DNA from: Verrucomicrobiota bacterium
GTDB lineage: Bacteria > Verrucomicrobiota > Verrucomicrobiia > JADLBR01
Assembly: GCA_029560585.1 (NCBI GenBank)
Contig: JAKQKQ010000335.1
Location: forward strand, 79,462-143,461
Length of the DNA stretch: 64,000 nucleotides
Reading direction: 5' to 3'
This document shows, piece by piece, positions 36,058-45,359 of the stretch. Under the pieces are notes generated by a model. That model had not been told where the DNA came from. It made no database searches and worked only from the letters and a program-made list of their open reading frames with translations. A program made the translations under genes and the position numbers. How positions within the stretch are numbered: the stretch's first letter is position 1; every line of letters begins with the position of its first letter.

Positions 36058-37512
36058 CTATCGCACCACGAAGGGCTCGCGATAGGCGCGCGACAGGTAC
36101 TTGTTGGCCTTGGCCTCGTCGCTGATGAAGGGCCAACCCTTGAAGCGTTCTCCGGACGGGTCGAAATCGAGCTGGGGGCCGACGTGCCAAGGTTCCTTGG
36201 CAAAGTCGACTTTCCAATCGGCGAGTTGTTTTCCGAATCGCTCGGCGGCATCGCGCCCGGTGTCGCCGATCTTGGCTGCCTGGGCGTCGAGTTGTGCCTT
36301 GTCTGCGTTGCTGCCGATGCGATACGAAATGTTCGCCATGTGGGCGAGGGCGCTGGATTTGAAGGCCTTCTCGATCGGGGCGCGCAACTCGGACTCGTTG
36401 CGCGAGCGCACGGCGCGTATGAAACAATCGAGGTGGTCCTTGCCCGAATCGCCGGGGAACTTCTGAATCTTTTCGCCCTTGGGGTCGAAGGCGTCACCGC
36501 CGCCGCGGCCGCCGCGGAATTCTCCGCCCTCGTACTCGAGGACGATGCCCACGCGGATGCCCCGGAACGCGGGCGCAGCATTCAGGTCGGGCTTGAGCCA
36601 CAGGTCGCAGACCTCGAACACCATGGGCGCGCGACCGCCGCCCTCGAACGTCGCGAACTGCATGTTGGCCGTCTGGCCGACGTCTTGCCACCCGAAGCGC
36701 CCGCCGAAACTCTGGACGCTGGCCGGGAGACCCGGATCACCGAGCGCCCACTGGCAGAGGTCCAGTTCGTGGGGTCCCTGGTTGCCGATGTCGCCGTTGC
36801 CGGTGTTCCAGAACCAGTGCCAGTCGTAGTGGAATTTGGGGCGATAGAGGACCTCGTCCTGTGCGGGGCCGAGCCACAGGTTGTAATCCACCGTGGTGGG
36901 CGGTTTCAAAGGCGTGTCCTGTTTGCCAATGCTCTCTCGGTTCCGGTAGCAGAAACCGCGCACGCGTTTGAGTTTCCCGAGGTGACCCTCCTTGAGCCAG
37001 GCGAAGGCCGCGAGCAGGCCCGTGTCCGACCGATTCTGGAACCCGCCCTGGACGATGCGGTTGCAGCGCTTGGCGGCATCGACCATGCGCCGTCCCTCGA
37101 AAATGTTGTGGCAGACGGGCTTTTCGACATAGACATCCTTGCCCGCCTCGCACGCCATGATGGTCATGAGGGCATGCCAGTGATTTGGGCTGGCGATGAC
37201 GACCGCATCGACGTCCTTGCGGTCGAGGAGCTGCCGGAAGTCCTGATGGCGACCGACCTGCAAGCCGTTGGCGGTCTTCTCGACCTGTTGGGCCACTTTG
37301 TCGAGCGTGGCGGAATCGGCATCCGAAAGTGCGACCACGCGCACTCCCGGGACGGCCATGAACTGTTTGCAGAGCATGCTGCCGCGGCCACCGATGCCGA
37401 TGCAACCGAGACGGATGTCGTCGTTGGCGCCGAGCACCCGGCGGGGCAGTACGGTGGAGGCGGCTGCGAGGGTGGAGACGCGGAGGAAAGCGCGGCGGGA
37501 CAGGATACTCAT
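36058..37512 (-). CDS. Tat-exported Gfo/Idh/MocA family oxidoreductase
   Basis: A 484-residue protein. MSILSRRAFLRVSTLAAAS is a twin-arginine leader, IRLGCIGIGGRGSMLC is the nucleotide-binding motif, and VEKPVCHNIFEGRRM is the family EKP motif. NGDIGNQGPHELDLCQWAL is a C-terminal signature shared by many planctomycete and verrucomicrobial secreted members. The longer frame adds 108 upstream residues without a leader and is rejected. It is transcribed toward the KDG kinase and downstream of the large FAD protein on the same strand, 61 bases after it. A sugar-oxidising function is likely; the exact substrate is unknown. Confidence 0.88.
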   Translation of the reverse strand: MSILSRRAFLRVSTLAAASTVLPRRVLGANDDIRLGCIGIGGRGSMLCKQFMAVPGVRVVALSDADSATLDKVAQQVEKTANGLQVGRHQDFRQLLDRKDVDAVVIASPNHWHALMTIMACEAGKDVYVEKPVCHNIFEGRRMVDAAKRCNRIVQGGFQNRSDTGLLAAFAWLKEGHLGKLKRVRGFCYRNRESIGKQDTPLKPPTTVDYNLWLGPAQDEVLYRPKFHYDWHWFWNTGNGDIGNQGPHELDLCQWALGDPGLPASVQSFGGRFGWQDVGQTANMQFATFEGGGRAPMVFEVCDLWLKPDLNAAPAFRGIRVGIVLEYEGGEFRGGRGGGDAFDPKGEKIQKFPGDSGKDHLDCFIRAVRSRNESELRAPIEKAFKSSALAHMANISYRIGSNADKAQLDAQAAKIGDTGRDAAERFGKQLADWKVDFAKEPWHVGPQLDFDPSGERFKGWPFISDEAKANKYLSRAYREPFVVR

Positions 37513-37573
37513 CCCGGCATTTGAGGCATTGTTGGGGCGCACCGCAATCAAAGAATTTGAAAATCGCGTTTGG

Positions 37574-40500
37574 CTATTTTCGGGAGAGGACGGCCTGGGC
37601 GTGGCGGGCGAAATGGCCGCGGAGGTCGCTGGCGTAGGTGCGCAGGGTTTTTTCGCCGAGGCCGTCTTGGTCGCCGCAGCGGTAGAGGGCGCGGGCGAGG
37701 CTGAGCTCGCGGAGCGAGTCGCTTCGGGTGCTGACGGAACTGGTGCCGCCTTTGGATGCGCCGTCGGCGGCCTGCGCCTTTTGGACGGTGGCATGGTCCT
37801 GACCGGCGATGCCGGGTTTCTTGAGGGCCTCGGCAAGGGCGGGGGCGGCGGAGGGATCGCCGATTAGCTCAAGGGCCAAGGCGGTCGCGCGATGGTGGGA
37901 GAACTCAGAATCGGAGGTGAGGAGCTGGAGTTTTTCGACGATCGCGGGGATCGCCCGCTTGTCCCGCGTCCGGCCCAGCGCGATGATGATTTTGTCGAGA
38001 TGGCTGAGCGCCTCGCCGAACTGGCCGCCGCCGCGATAGCGCCAGCCGCCGTCCCATGCGGTCTGGCTCTTGACCTCGGCGATGAGGGTATCGAGGCCGG
38101 AGGTGTCGCCGAGGATGGCGAGTGATTGAGCGAGGGAGAGTTTCCCCGCGGGGTCGGTGGCCTCGGCGTAAGCCTTGCGAAGGACGGGGAGGGCCGCGTC
38201 TGGGTTGGCGAGGATGACGGCGGCATTCTCGGGGGTCGGATGGCCGGTCGCGGTGGCGGCGACGGCGGCGTCGACGCGCTCCTGCGGGAGCGGGAAGGAG
38301 TCTTTTTGTTCCATGACTTCGGGTGGGAGGTTTCCGATTTCGACCAGGTGCCGCTGGAGTTCGCGGATGACGACATCGCGGGTGCCGCCCTCTGACGAGG
38401 CGACGAGGGCCGCGGCAACACCGAGGCCGTAGCCCTGATTCTGGAGGTCGGCCTGCATTCGGACGAGCGGGAGGGCGTCACGGTGTGCGCTGAGGCCGAG
38501 TCCGCCGACGAGGATGCCGTCAAGGCCCTGCGGGAGGGAGCAGCGATAGGGCACGTCGACATAACAGCCAACCTTCTCGGGATGGCTGATCTCGAGCAGC
38601 GGGTCGGTGGTATAGCCGTGCGTATCGAAATTGCTGTACGCCCGGAACAGGGTGTCCGGATAGGAGCGGCCGAGCAGCTCGTCGCGGATGGTGAGGGTGA
38701 ATTCCCCGACGATGCGGCGGCGCTCGCGCGTGTCGATGAAGGGTTGCTGGTCAAAGGCGGCGGGGTACTTGAGCTTCGAATAGACGAAGACGTGCCACAT
38801 ATCGAGCATGTCGGTCTCATCAACGATAGTGAAATCGGTGTTGGTGTAGTCCTGCCCGAGCCAGCGCGGAGGGAGGCCGGTGCCCTGGACGGCGAGCTCG
38901 GTCTCGTCGGTGTCGATGACCTTGGCGCCGGCCGCCGCGGCGATGTCGGCATTGCCAGTGGTATCGATAACGCATTTGGCGAGGACCACGCCGCGCCCGT
39001 AGGGGGTGGCGACGATGGCGCCGGTCACGCGACCGTCCTTGACCAGGGCGCCGCAGCCGGTGGAGCCGAACCAGATATCGGCGCCGGCCTTGCGAAGTTC
39101 GCGCCGGTACCACTCGGCCTTGTCCTCGGGTTCCCATGATTTTTCACCGGGGATCGAGGCGGTGAAACCGATGCGATTGCCCCAGTAGTACTTGCTGATT
39201 AGGCCCACGGTGCCGACGCCGCCGAGCATGTGCTGGTATTCGACGACGAGGGTCCTGGAGCCTCGTCGGGCGGCGGAGATGCCCGCGGGTGCGCCGGCGG
39301 TCCCGCCGCCGATGACGACGACATCGTACCTGCCAAGGACAGGCAACCCGCGCTCGGGTTGCGGGATGGTGCGGCAGTTCTCTGTCGGCCGTGTGCCATG
39401 GAGGAGTTCTTTCACATCGCCGGGGACGTTGGCCTTGCCGTCGGCGGCTCGAACGTGTGGGGATTCGGGTGCGGGCGTGCCGCGCGCTGCCTCGGCGGCG
39501 GCCGTGCCGACGCGCTCGCCTAGCCGTATGAGATTGGATGGCCTGGCGAGCCGAGCCGCACACTCGGGGGTGACGTCAGCGCGGGGCCCCAGCAGGAGAA
39601 TACTGTTGGTTTTTTTGGGGCGCAGGGCATCGAGTGGGATGTCCTCTGGGAGGGATGCGGAATTATCGGCTGTTGCCACGCAGCGAATGGGATCCGGGCT
39701 CACCTCGAAGAGCCATTCTGCGGCAGACTGCTGGCCCGTCTGGAAGGTCATGTCGCGGGCGAGCAGGTCGGCCGCGGCGCGGGCATTCCAGTCGGCACCG
39801 GAGATCGGCAGGCGCAGGGTGTACTCCGTGACGGTGAATGGGTCGGGGCTGTGGCGCCCGACATAGGGGGGGTCGATCGCCCTGGATTTCACGCCTTCCG
39901 GCGGCGTGGGCACGCCGCCGATCACGGTGCGGCAGAAAGTCCGATCGCCTTTGGCGCGCGTGCGCGGGGAGGCGCCCGCGAGGCGCGCGAGAAGGGCGGG
40001 CTCGGTGGCATCGATCAGGATTTTGGCGAGGACCGCCTGACGCCCCGCGCGGTTGGAAATGACAAATCCGCAGGGTTTGCCCTTCGCATCGACAATGATG
40101 TCGGTGGGATAAGAGGCGTAGAGGAATTCGACGCCCGCGTCGAGGAGGGCGCGGTCGAGGGCCATCTTGACGTGGAGGGGGCGGGGCGCTCGGTGACGGC
40201 TGGGTTCCTCCGGCGAGGTGGCTGGCTTGGTGACCTCAATTTCTCCGAGCAGAATGCGGTCGGCGTCATCGGCCTTTTCGACAAACACCTTGAGGCGTTC
40301 CGCGGTGATGCCGAGTTTCACGGTGAGAACGGCGAACCCTTCGCTGGGGTCGTTGTTCTGAACCCTGGCGACCTCGCGCCAGATACGGTTCTCCTCGACG
40401 AAGACGGTCATGTTCGCCACCTTGAAGGCGATCTTAGGCTCGCTCGCGTCGCGATGGAACGCGATGAGGCGGACCTTGTCGATGGGCTGCGGTTCGTCGA

Positions 40501-40984
40501 GATCGATGGTGATTTCCACGCTGCCGTCGAACTGTACGCTCTCGGTGTTGGGCTTATCCCATTTTCCATCGGCGAGAAGGCTCGCCGGTTTGCGGTCGAG
40601 GTGCGGGGCCTCCGAGGGTATGTCGGTCGTGTACGTGAATGGGATGCGGTTGGGGTCGGGTCCGCCGGCGCCCGCCTCCGGGTCGGCGTAGATGGCCTTG
40701 GCAAGCGGATGCTCGGGGGTCTCGTCGTTCTCGAGCCACGTGCGCAACGTCGCCGTCATGTCTTCCCCAAGGTAGGGGCGGGGGGCACAGAGGAAGACCT
40801 TCGCGCCGGAGCGGGTGGCGGCAACGGCCGCGGCCACGGCCCCCGAAGTGCCGCCGGCTATCGCGACGTCGCACTCCGCCGCGATCGGGATCTCTCGCGC
40901 AGATTCGCGGACGGTATCCGCGTGGCCTGGGGAGGCGATGAGCAGAAGGGCGGCGAGGGTGGCGGCGGGGTGGGGCGTGCGCAT
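37574..40984 (-). CDS. secreted 1136-residue double FAD-dependent oxidoreductase with discoidin-like and HEAT regions
   Basis: Signal peptide to about residue 22. The first FAD-binding motif is CDVAIAGGTSGAVAAAVAA (38-56). A beta-sandwich insertion (about 170-260) has SVEITIDLDEPQPIDKVRL and looks like a discoidin/F5-F8 type C fold. A second complete FAD-binding motif, YDVVVIGGGTAGAPAGISAA, lies near residue 550, and HEAT-like helical repeats near 930-1136 (LPVLRKAYAEA, SHHRATALALELIGDPSAA). FAD_oxidored proteins of this type occur in PVC bacteria next to glycan genes, usually with one FAD domain. Two in one chain suggests internal duplication or fusion. The substrate is unknown; a polysaccharide-linked redox step is a guess. 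Confidence 0.75.
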   Translation of the reverse strand: MRTPHPAATLAALLLIASPGHADTVRESAREIPIAAECDVAIAGGTSGAVAAAVAATRSGAKVFLCAPRPYLGEDMTATLRTWLENDETPEHPLAKAIYADPEAGAGGPDPNRIPFTYTTDIPSEAPHLDRKPASLLADGKWDKPNTESVQFDGSVEITIDLDEPQPIDKVRLIAFHRDASEPKIAFKVANMTVFVEENRIWREVARVQNNDPSEGFAVLTVKLGITAERLKVFVEKADDADRILLGEIEVTKPATSPEEPSRHRAPRPLHVKMALDRALLDAGVEFLYASYPTDIIVDAKGKPCGFVISNRAGRQAVLAKILIDATEPALLARLAGASPRTRAKGDRTFCRTVIGGVPTPPEGVKSRAIDPPYVGRHSPDPFTVTEYTLRLPISGADWNARAAADLLARDMTFQTGQQSAAEWLFEVSPDPIRCVATADNSASLPEDIPLDALRPKKTNSILLLGPRADVTPECAARLARPSNLIRLGERVGTAAAEAARGTPAPESPHVRAADGKANVPGDVKELLHGTRPTENCRTIPQPERGLPVLGRYDVVVIGGGTAGAPAGISAARRGSRTLVVEYQHMLGGVGTVGLISKYYWGNRIGFTASIPGEKSWEPEDKAEWYRRELRKAGADIWFGSTGCGALVKDGRVTGAIVATPYGRGVVLAKCVIDTTGNADIAAAAGAKVIDTDETELAVQGTGLPPRWLGQDYTNTDFTIVDETDMLDMWHVFVYSKLKYPAAFDQQPFIDTRERRRIVGEFTLTIRDELLGRSYPDTLFRAYSNFDTHGYTTDPLLEISHPEKVGCYVDVPYRCSLPQGLDGILVGGLGLSAHRDALPLVRMQADLQNQGYGLGVAAALVASSEGGTRDVVIRELQRHLVEIGNLPPEVMEQKDSFPLPQERVDAAVAATATGHPTPENAAVILANPDAALPVLRKAYAEATDPAGKLSLAQSLAILGDTSGLDTLIAEVKSQTAWDGGWRYRGGGQFGEALSHLDKIIIALGRTRDKRAIPAIVEKLQLLTSDSEFSHHRATALALELIGDPSAAPALAEALKKPGIAGQDHATVQKAQAADGASKGGTSSVSTRSDSLRELSLARALYRCGDQDGLGEKTLRTYASDLRGHFARHAQAVLSRK

Positions 40985-41244
40985 GAATAATCTCCTTGGG
41001 CTGAGCCTAGGTGGGGGGGCGCTAATGAAAAAGACAAAAGCGTCGACGCCGGTGGGTCCGGGTGGATGGGGTGACTATTGCGGGGACGTGGAGCGGTGGC
41101 GCGTTTCCCGGGGAAGTGGACTACCTGTGGGCGGAAGCGGGTTTCGGTGCCTAAGACAGTGAACAGGCCTCTTTCGCTGAGAATTTCGCCGGGTATGGGG
41201 TGTGGCCGCTTGACGGTGGGCGGCCCGAGTACGAAATTTTACAT

Positions 41245-41538
41245 ATGGCCATTCAGATTGAATATCCGACCGAGGGCGAGGCTCCTAAGGCGCACGTCGA
41301 TGCACTACGTCGCCATGATGAGAAGATTCGAGCGGTCTTGCTGGCCAGCGGTCAGCAGAAGTTCAGGTGGAAGAGAGACTTGTCCGTGCAACGCCGGCCT
41401 TACTATCGACTGATCCGGAGCAGTGACGGGAGAGAACTATTTGAGCAGGCGCTGGCATATTTTAAGAGCCAAGATCCAGAGATCGTCGCGCAGGAGGTTT
41501 CTGCTTCCGTGCACACGATAGAAGAAAAGGAAGAGTAG
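41245..41538 (+). CDS. hypothetical protein, 97 residues
   Basis: Starts MAIQIEYPTEGEAPKAH and ends in a run of acidic residues. It is charged and probably soluble, with no signal peptide or recognised domain. Codon use is noticeably less GC3-biased than in neighbouring genes (ATT, GAA, AGA, CTA codons), which may mean acquisition from elsewhere or weak selection. No clear ribosome site is visible. The fact that the frame stays open with balanced composition supports it being real, but only moderately. Confidence 0.4.
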   Translation: MAIQIEYPTEGEAPKAHVDALRRHDEKIRAVLLASGQQKFRWKRDLSVQRRPYYRLIRSSDGRELFEQALAYFKSQDPEIVAQEVSASVHTIEEKEE

Positions 41539-41578
41539 GCGTGCCGAATTGATCGGTCAGGGGACTGGCTCGAAGATT

Positions 41579-41642
41579 CAGATGCCGGGCAGTAGAAGCC
41601 TGCTTGCAGGCGATTCGAGTCGCGCGCAAGCGCGCTCCTACG
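41579..41642. repeat. family B repeat, longest copy
   Basis: CAGATGCCGGGCAGTAGAAG, then GCCTGCTTGCAGGC, then GCGCGCAAGCGCGC, forming two small palindromes in tandem. This copy contains both halves seen separately at 11562, 28749 and 46252. Confidence 0.6.
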
Positions 41643-41740
41643 GCTCATTTTTATCCCCGGTCGTGCCCCGAATGCCCGCCGTCGGGGGCGTTTGGGGCAT
41701 GGGATCTGGCCAGAAACTTCACGCCGTGCCCAAGACCGTG

Positions 41741-41810
41741 AAGCGGACAATCCTGTCCCCGACCCACTGTGCGGCAACGTCTTGTGACTGCGGGCAGGAT
41801 TGTCCGCACC
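41741..41810. repeat. family C repeat with paired arms
   Basis: AAGCGGACAATCCTGTCC (41741-41758) and CGGGCAGGATTGTCCGCACC (41791-41810) form an inverted pair 32 bases apart. A similar pair lies at 59853-59917. Confidence 0.5.
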
Positions 41811-41902
41811 ATGTCGCGGGAGCCTCCACATGAATGATGCGGCGGCCTTGCCCATTGGTTGTTGAATGGTGTTTAGGGGGCGTTGAAGTCGATTGTCGGA
41901 CG

Positions 41903-43018
41903 TTATGGAATGCCCCGCGGCCGTGGGGATGGGGAACCGGGTTGTGATTCGGGGGTCTCAAGGGGAGAAGCCGGGTTCGGGGGGTCCCAGACGAGGGTGG
42001 TGGACCCGGCGCCGAGGCCTGGAGTGTCGGGAAGGTGCAGGGTTCCGCCTTCCAAGCGGGGGCCAGCGAACGGGTCATCGCGCAGCAGCCATGCGCCATC
42101 GAGATCGGCGAAGTCGGTCTGCTGGGCGACCACTGCGCCGGCGGAAATGAGGAGACTGCTTTCGAGCATGCAGCCGACCATGAGTCTGAGGCCGAGTTCG
42201 CGTCCGCGTCGGAGCATCCCAAGGGCCGGCGTGAGGCCACCGCACTTAACGAGCTTGATGTTAAAGCCGGAGAAGTGGCCGGGCATCCGTTCCACGTCCT
42301 CGGTCGCGACGCAGCTTTCATCGGCGAGGATGGGCAGCGCGGATGCGGCGAGTATGGCGGGCATGCGGGCGTGCTGGGAGGGGGGCAGGGGTTGTTCGAT
42401 GAAAGCGACGCCGAGGGCTGCGAGTTCTTGCGAAAGTGCCGGGATGTTGGCGCCGCCCCAGGCGCAGTTGGCGTCCACCGCGAGGCGCGCCGTGGTCCGC
42501 GCCCGCACAAAGCGGACGGTTGAAAGATCGGCGGCGGCATCGGATTTGATCTTTATCAGGGGACAGGAACGAAGTTCTGAGACTTTGCGCTCGAGTTCCT
42601 CGGGCGTCGAGAGTCCGATCGTGCAGAACGTGGGCACGGGGTGGGGTTTCGCGCCAAGGGCGAGTTCCGCGACGCTCCGGCCCTCGAGGTGCCCCAGCCA
42701 GTCCCAGAGCGCGAGGTCCATGGCGCATTGCGCGGCGCGGGACGGCGCAAGCATCGGCCACGACTCGGCCCAGATCCGCCCGATATCGGAGGCGGATCGG
42801 ACCACCTGCCCGCAGAGCCAGTCCGCGGCGTGGTGAAGCCTGGCGAGAACACTATCGGAAGATTCACCGTATACGGCATTTGGGGAAGCTTCGCCACAAC
42901 CGGTGATGCCGGCATCCCGGACGCGGACGAACACATTCCTCACCTCGGAGCGGTCCCCGTGGCTGACCCTGAAGGGAGATCGCGGATGCAACGGATGGAT
43001 AACGGCGTCGAAGTTCAC
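41903..43018 (-). CDS. L-Ala-D/L-Glu (dipeptide) epimerase, enolase superfamily
   Basis: A 371-residue cytoplasmic enzyme. LIKIKSD gives the KxK acid/base pair (Lys156, Lys158). Metal ligands are Asp182 (VDANCAW), Glu208 (IEQPL) and Asp233 (LADES). NIKLVKCGG supplies Lys258 on the opposite face. This is the muconate-lactonising subgroup arrangement of YcjG/YkfB-type dipeptide epimerases, which convert L-Ala-D-Glu from murein into L-Ala-L-Glu for peptidase cleavage. The divergent MpaA-like gene 26 bases away supports this assignment, as mpaA adjoins ycjG in E. coli. Confidence 0.85.
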   Translation of the reverse strand: MNFDAVIHPLHPRSPFRVSHGDRSEVRNVFVRVRDAGITGCGEASPNAVYGESSDSVLARLHHAADWLCGQVVRSASDIGRIWAESWPMLAPSRAAQCAMDLALWDWLGHLEGRSVAELALGAKPHPVPTFCTIGLSTPEELERKVSELRSCPLIKIKSDAAADLSTVRFVRARTTARLAVDANCAWGGANIPALSQELAALGVAFIEQPLPPSQHARMPAILAASALPILADESCVATEDVERMPGHFSGFNIKLVKCGGLTPALGMLRRGRELGLRLMVGCMLESSLLISAGAVVAQQTDFADLDGAWLLRDDPFAGPRLEGGTLHLPDTPGLGAGSTTLVWDPPNPASPLETPESQPGSPSPRPRGIP

Positions 43019-43044
43019 GGGCGTGGGTCGAGCGGATCAGCCGC

Positions 43045-43911
43045 GTGTCGAAATCTGGGCCAAAACGCGTAGATTCCAAGCGTGTGAATCGGGCTGTTTG
43101 TGCAACGAGTCGGCCGATCGGCAAATCCGTGGAAGGTCGAGAGATCGTGACCCATGCGAACTTTGACCTCGCGGGTGGGGCGCCGACGGGGGCGACCCTG
43201 CTGATCGGCGGGATGCATGGCGATGAGAAGGCGACGGTGTTCCTGGTCGAGGCGTTTCGACAGTGCTTTCTTTCGGAGCCTGGCTTAGTTCCGCCGACGG
43301 CGGCGCTGCCACTGGCGAATCCAGACGGTTTCGAGATCGGGTCCCGGTACAACGCGCGCGGCGTCGATATCAACCGGAACTGCGAATACAACTGGCACGC
43401 CGAGAGCGAGGAACCGCCCGGCCCCGAGCCCTGGTCCGAGCCCGAGACCCGCGCGCTGAGGGACTTCATCCTCCGACTGCGGCCTTCGAAGATCGTGAGT
43501 CTGCATTGGGCGCTGTCGGAGATTGATGCGGATGGACCCCAGTCCACGGACTTGGCCAAGGTCATGTGGGGTGCGATGGGCGAGAGCGATCGGCGCCCGT
43601 ATCGCGTCCGCATATCCGAACTGGGCCGTGGCCTTCGCCGGTTGGAGCACACGTACGAGATCTGCCCGGGCTCGCTCGGTCAGTGGTGCGGCTACGGGCT
43701 GCGTTACGAGGGCGGCGGGGCGCCCGCGATGATCACCCTCGAACTGCCTTACGATCCCGCTGCGGAATCGCGCCCCACGCCGTTGCCCGACGGACATCTG
43801 GACCGCGTCCGCAGCGCGTGGGGGCGGGACCCCGCAGCCTATCTGGCCGCGGTCGAGGGACCGGTGCACAAGATGCTGCTGGCGGCGTGCCGGTTTGCCC
43901 GGTGCGTGTAG
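43045..43911 (+). CDS. mpaA: MpaA-like M14 zinc carboxypeptidase (murein peptide amidase)
   Basis: A 288-residue protein without a signal peptide. GGMHGDEKATV gives zinc ligands His58 and Glu61, LHWALSE gives His154, and ITLELPY near 231-237 holds the catalytic Glu. VDINRNCEYNW contains the substrate-binding Asn-Arg pair. MpaA hydrolyses the gamma-D-Glu-diaminopimelate bond of murein tripeptide, yielding L-Ala-D-Glu, the substrate of the neighbouring epimerase. The start is uncertain: GTG at 43045 is listed, and a second GTG at 43084 is possible. No good ribosome site is seen. The short divergent spacer suggests shared regulation. Confidence 0.82.
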   Translation: MSKSGPKRVDSKRVNRAVCATSRPIGKSVEGREIVTHANFDLAGGAPTGATLLIGGMHGDEKATVFLVEAFRQCFLSEPGLVPPTAALPLANPDGFEIGSRYNARGVDINRNCEYNWHAESEEPPGPEPWSEPETRALRDFILRLRPSKIVSLHWALSEIDADGPQSTDLAKVMWGAMGESDRRPYRVRISELGRGLRRLEHTYEICPGSLGQWCGYGLRYEGGGAPAMITLELPYDPAAESRPTPLPDGHLDRVRSAWGRDPAAYLAAVEGPVHKMLLAACRFARCV

Positions 43912-44034
43912 CGGACGGCCGTGGCGGTTCGGGATGGTGGTGTGCCTTGCGCAAAACCGGGAAACGCCCCACAACGGACACTCGACATCCAACGTGCAAA
44001 GGCGGGAGCGAAATGAACGGTGTGGCGGCCAGGA

Positions 44035-45267
44035 TCACCTGACGATCTTTTCGGCGGTGGGTGTTGGCGTTCGGGCCATCGACTCGGCCGAGGGGGTTTC
44101 ATGCGGTTGGGGGTCCGAAATGGTTCCTCGCTCGCGAGCGGGCGTGGTGCCGGCGAGCCTGAAATCGGTCGTGGCGCCCGGTTCGGCCGCCATCATCGCC
44201 ATGAACTTCGTCACGCCTCGCGCAACGGCGTTCGCGACTTTCTCGCGATAGCTTTCTTCCGCGATCAGGGCCGAGTCGGTCGGGTGGCTGAGGAAACCCG
44301 CTTCGACGAGGATGGCGGGCATCTCTGTGTCGCGCAGGACCTCGAAGCGCGCCCATTTGACGCCGCGGTCACCTTCCGGAGAATGGTGCTTGCACAATTC
44401 CTGCTGGACCATGTTGGCCAGGAGCAGGCTCTCCGGATCAAAGTCGTTTCCGGGACAGCGGCGTTTGTCTCCCCTGGAGAACTTCCCATCCGAACCCGTC
44501 GAGGCGGCGCCCTGCGGCGTGAGGGCATAGGTTTCCACACCGTGGGACGTCGTCCGGCCCATGTTGTAGTGGATGCTGACAAAGAGGCGATTCTTATACT
44601 TGTTAGCGATGCAGCTCCGGGCGCTGAGACCGACAAATCGGTCGCTTGCCCGCGTCATCGCAACATCGACGCCCTGGGCTTCGAGAATGCGCTTCAACTC
44701 TTTGGCCGTCCCGAGGGTCGCCGTTTTCTCCGCGATGCCGTTGCGGCCCACGGCGCCGCGATTGTATCCGCCGTGTCCGGCGTCGATCACCACTCCTTCG
44801 AACTTCCGTCCTTTGACCGCCCGCCGCCCCTTCAGCAGTACTTCGAGCAGCGCCACCCCGTCGACTTGGGAAAGCATCAGACCGTTCCCCTCGACCCGGC
44901 GCAGGGGAAAGCTGAGCCAATGACGCGCATCGTTGAAAAAGAACTGCAGGCTATCGACCTGGAACACCAGATTCCCGGAGGGGCCCGTCACCCGAAAGTA
45001 ATCCTTGCTCTGGAGCGCATCGAGGCCGCCCGATGAACCCACCGTCGAGAAAACGGGCACCTCCTGCGGATGGCTCGATGTCGTCTTTCCACTGAGCTTC
45101 TCGAGGCCGCCCAGATCGTTTCGCGCGCAAAACTCATCGAAACCGATGTAGTCCACACCGCTGACACGGGCTTGTTTGCCCGCGTCCTCCGCGCGCGCAG
45201 AGCCGGACAGCATCGCCACCGCCAGCACCGCGCCCACTCGTTGCCAAAGGGCTGAATGCGAATGCAT
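44035..45267 (-). CDS. exported N-acetylmuramoyl-L-alanine amidase (Amidase_3)
   Basis: A 410-residue protein from the methionine at 45267, with a signal peptide to about residue 26. An N-terminal domain of about 130 residues resembles an AMIN-like or copper-amine-oxidase-like beta region. The Amidase_3 core then has zinc ligands His165 (IDAGHGG), Glu180 (GIAEKTATL) and His233 (VSIHYN) and catalytic Glu322 (LVEAGFLSH). It cleaves the MurNAc-L-Ala bond in peptidoglycan, releasing stem peptides that the adjacent MpaA-like enzyme and epimerase could then process. A Pro/Thr-rich tail follows. The longer frame adds 12 residues without improving the leader. Confidence 0.88.
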   Translation of the reverse strand: MHSHSALWQRVGAVLAVAMLSGSARAEDAGKQARVSGVDYIGFDEFCARNDLGGLEKLSGKTTSSHPQEVPVFSTVGSSGGLDALQSKDYFRVTGPSGNLVFQVDSLQFFFNDARHWLSFPLRRVEGNGLMLSQVDGVALLEVLLKGRRAVKGRKFEGVVIDAGHGGYNRGAVGRNGIAEKTATLGTAKELKRILEAQGVDVAMTRASDRFVGLSARSCIANKYKNRLFVSIHYNMGRTTSHGVETYALTPQGAASTGSDGKFSRGDKRRCPGNDFDPESLLLANMVQQELCKHHSPEGDRGVKWARFEVLRDTEMPAILVEAGFLSHPTDSALIAEESYREKVANAVARGVTKFMAMMAAEPGATTDFRLAGTTPARERGTISDPQPHETPSAESMARTPTPTAEKIVR

Positions 45268-45359
45268 AAAATACAAATCTAGCACAAGATTGGCTTTCGC
45301 CAACTATTAGCAGAGTCGCCGAAAGCGGGGGCAGGCTTTTGGTTCGCCCGACCGAAGCC

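Noticed and set aside
36184..37524. 446-codon plus-strand frame opposite the Gfo/Idh/MocA gene
   Set aside because: A shadow of the real gene, which has a Tat leader and the EKP motif on the minus strand.
39851..40990. 379-codon plus-strand frame opposite the FAD protein
   Set aside because: No motif or leader; the minus-strand FAD-binding motifs are unambiguous.
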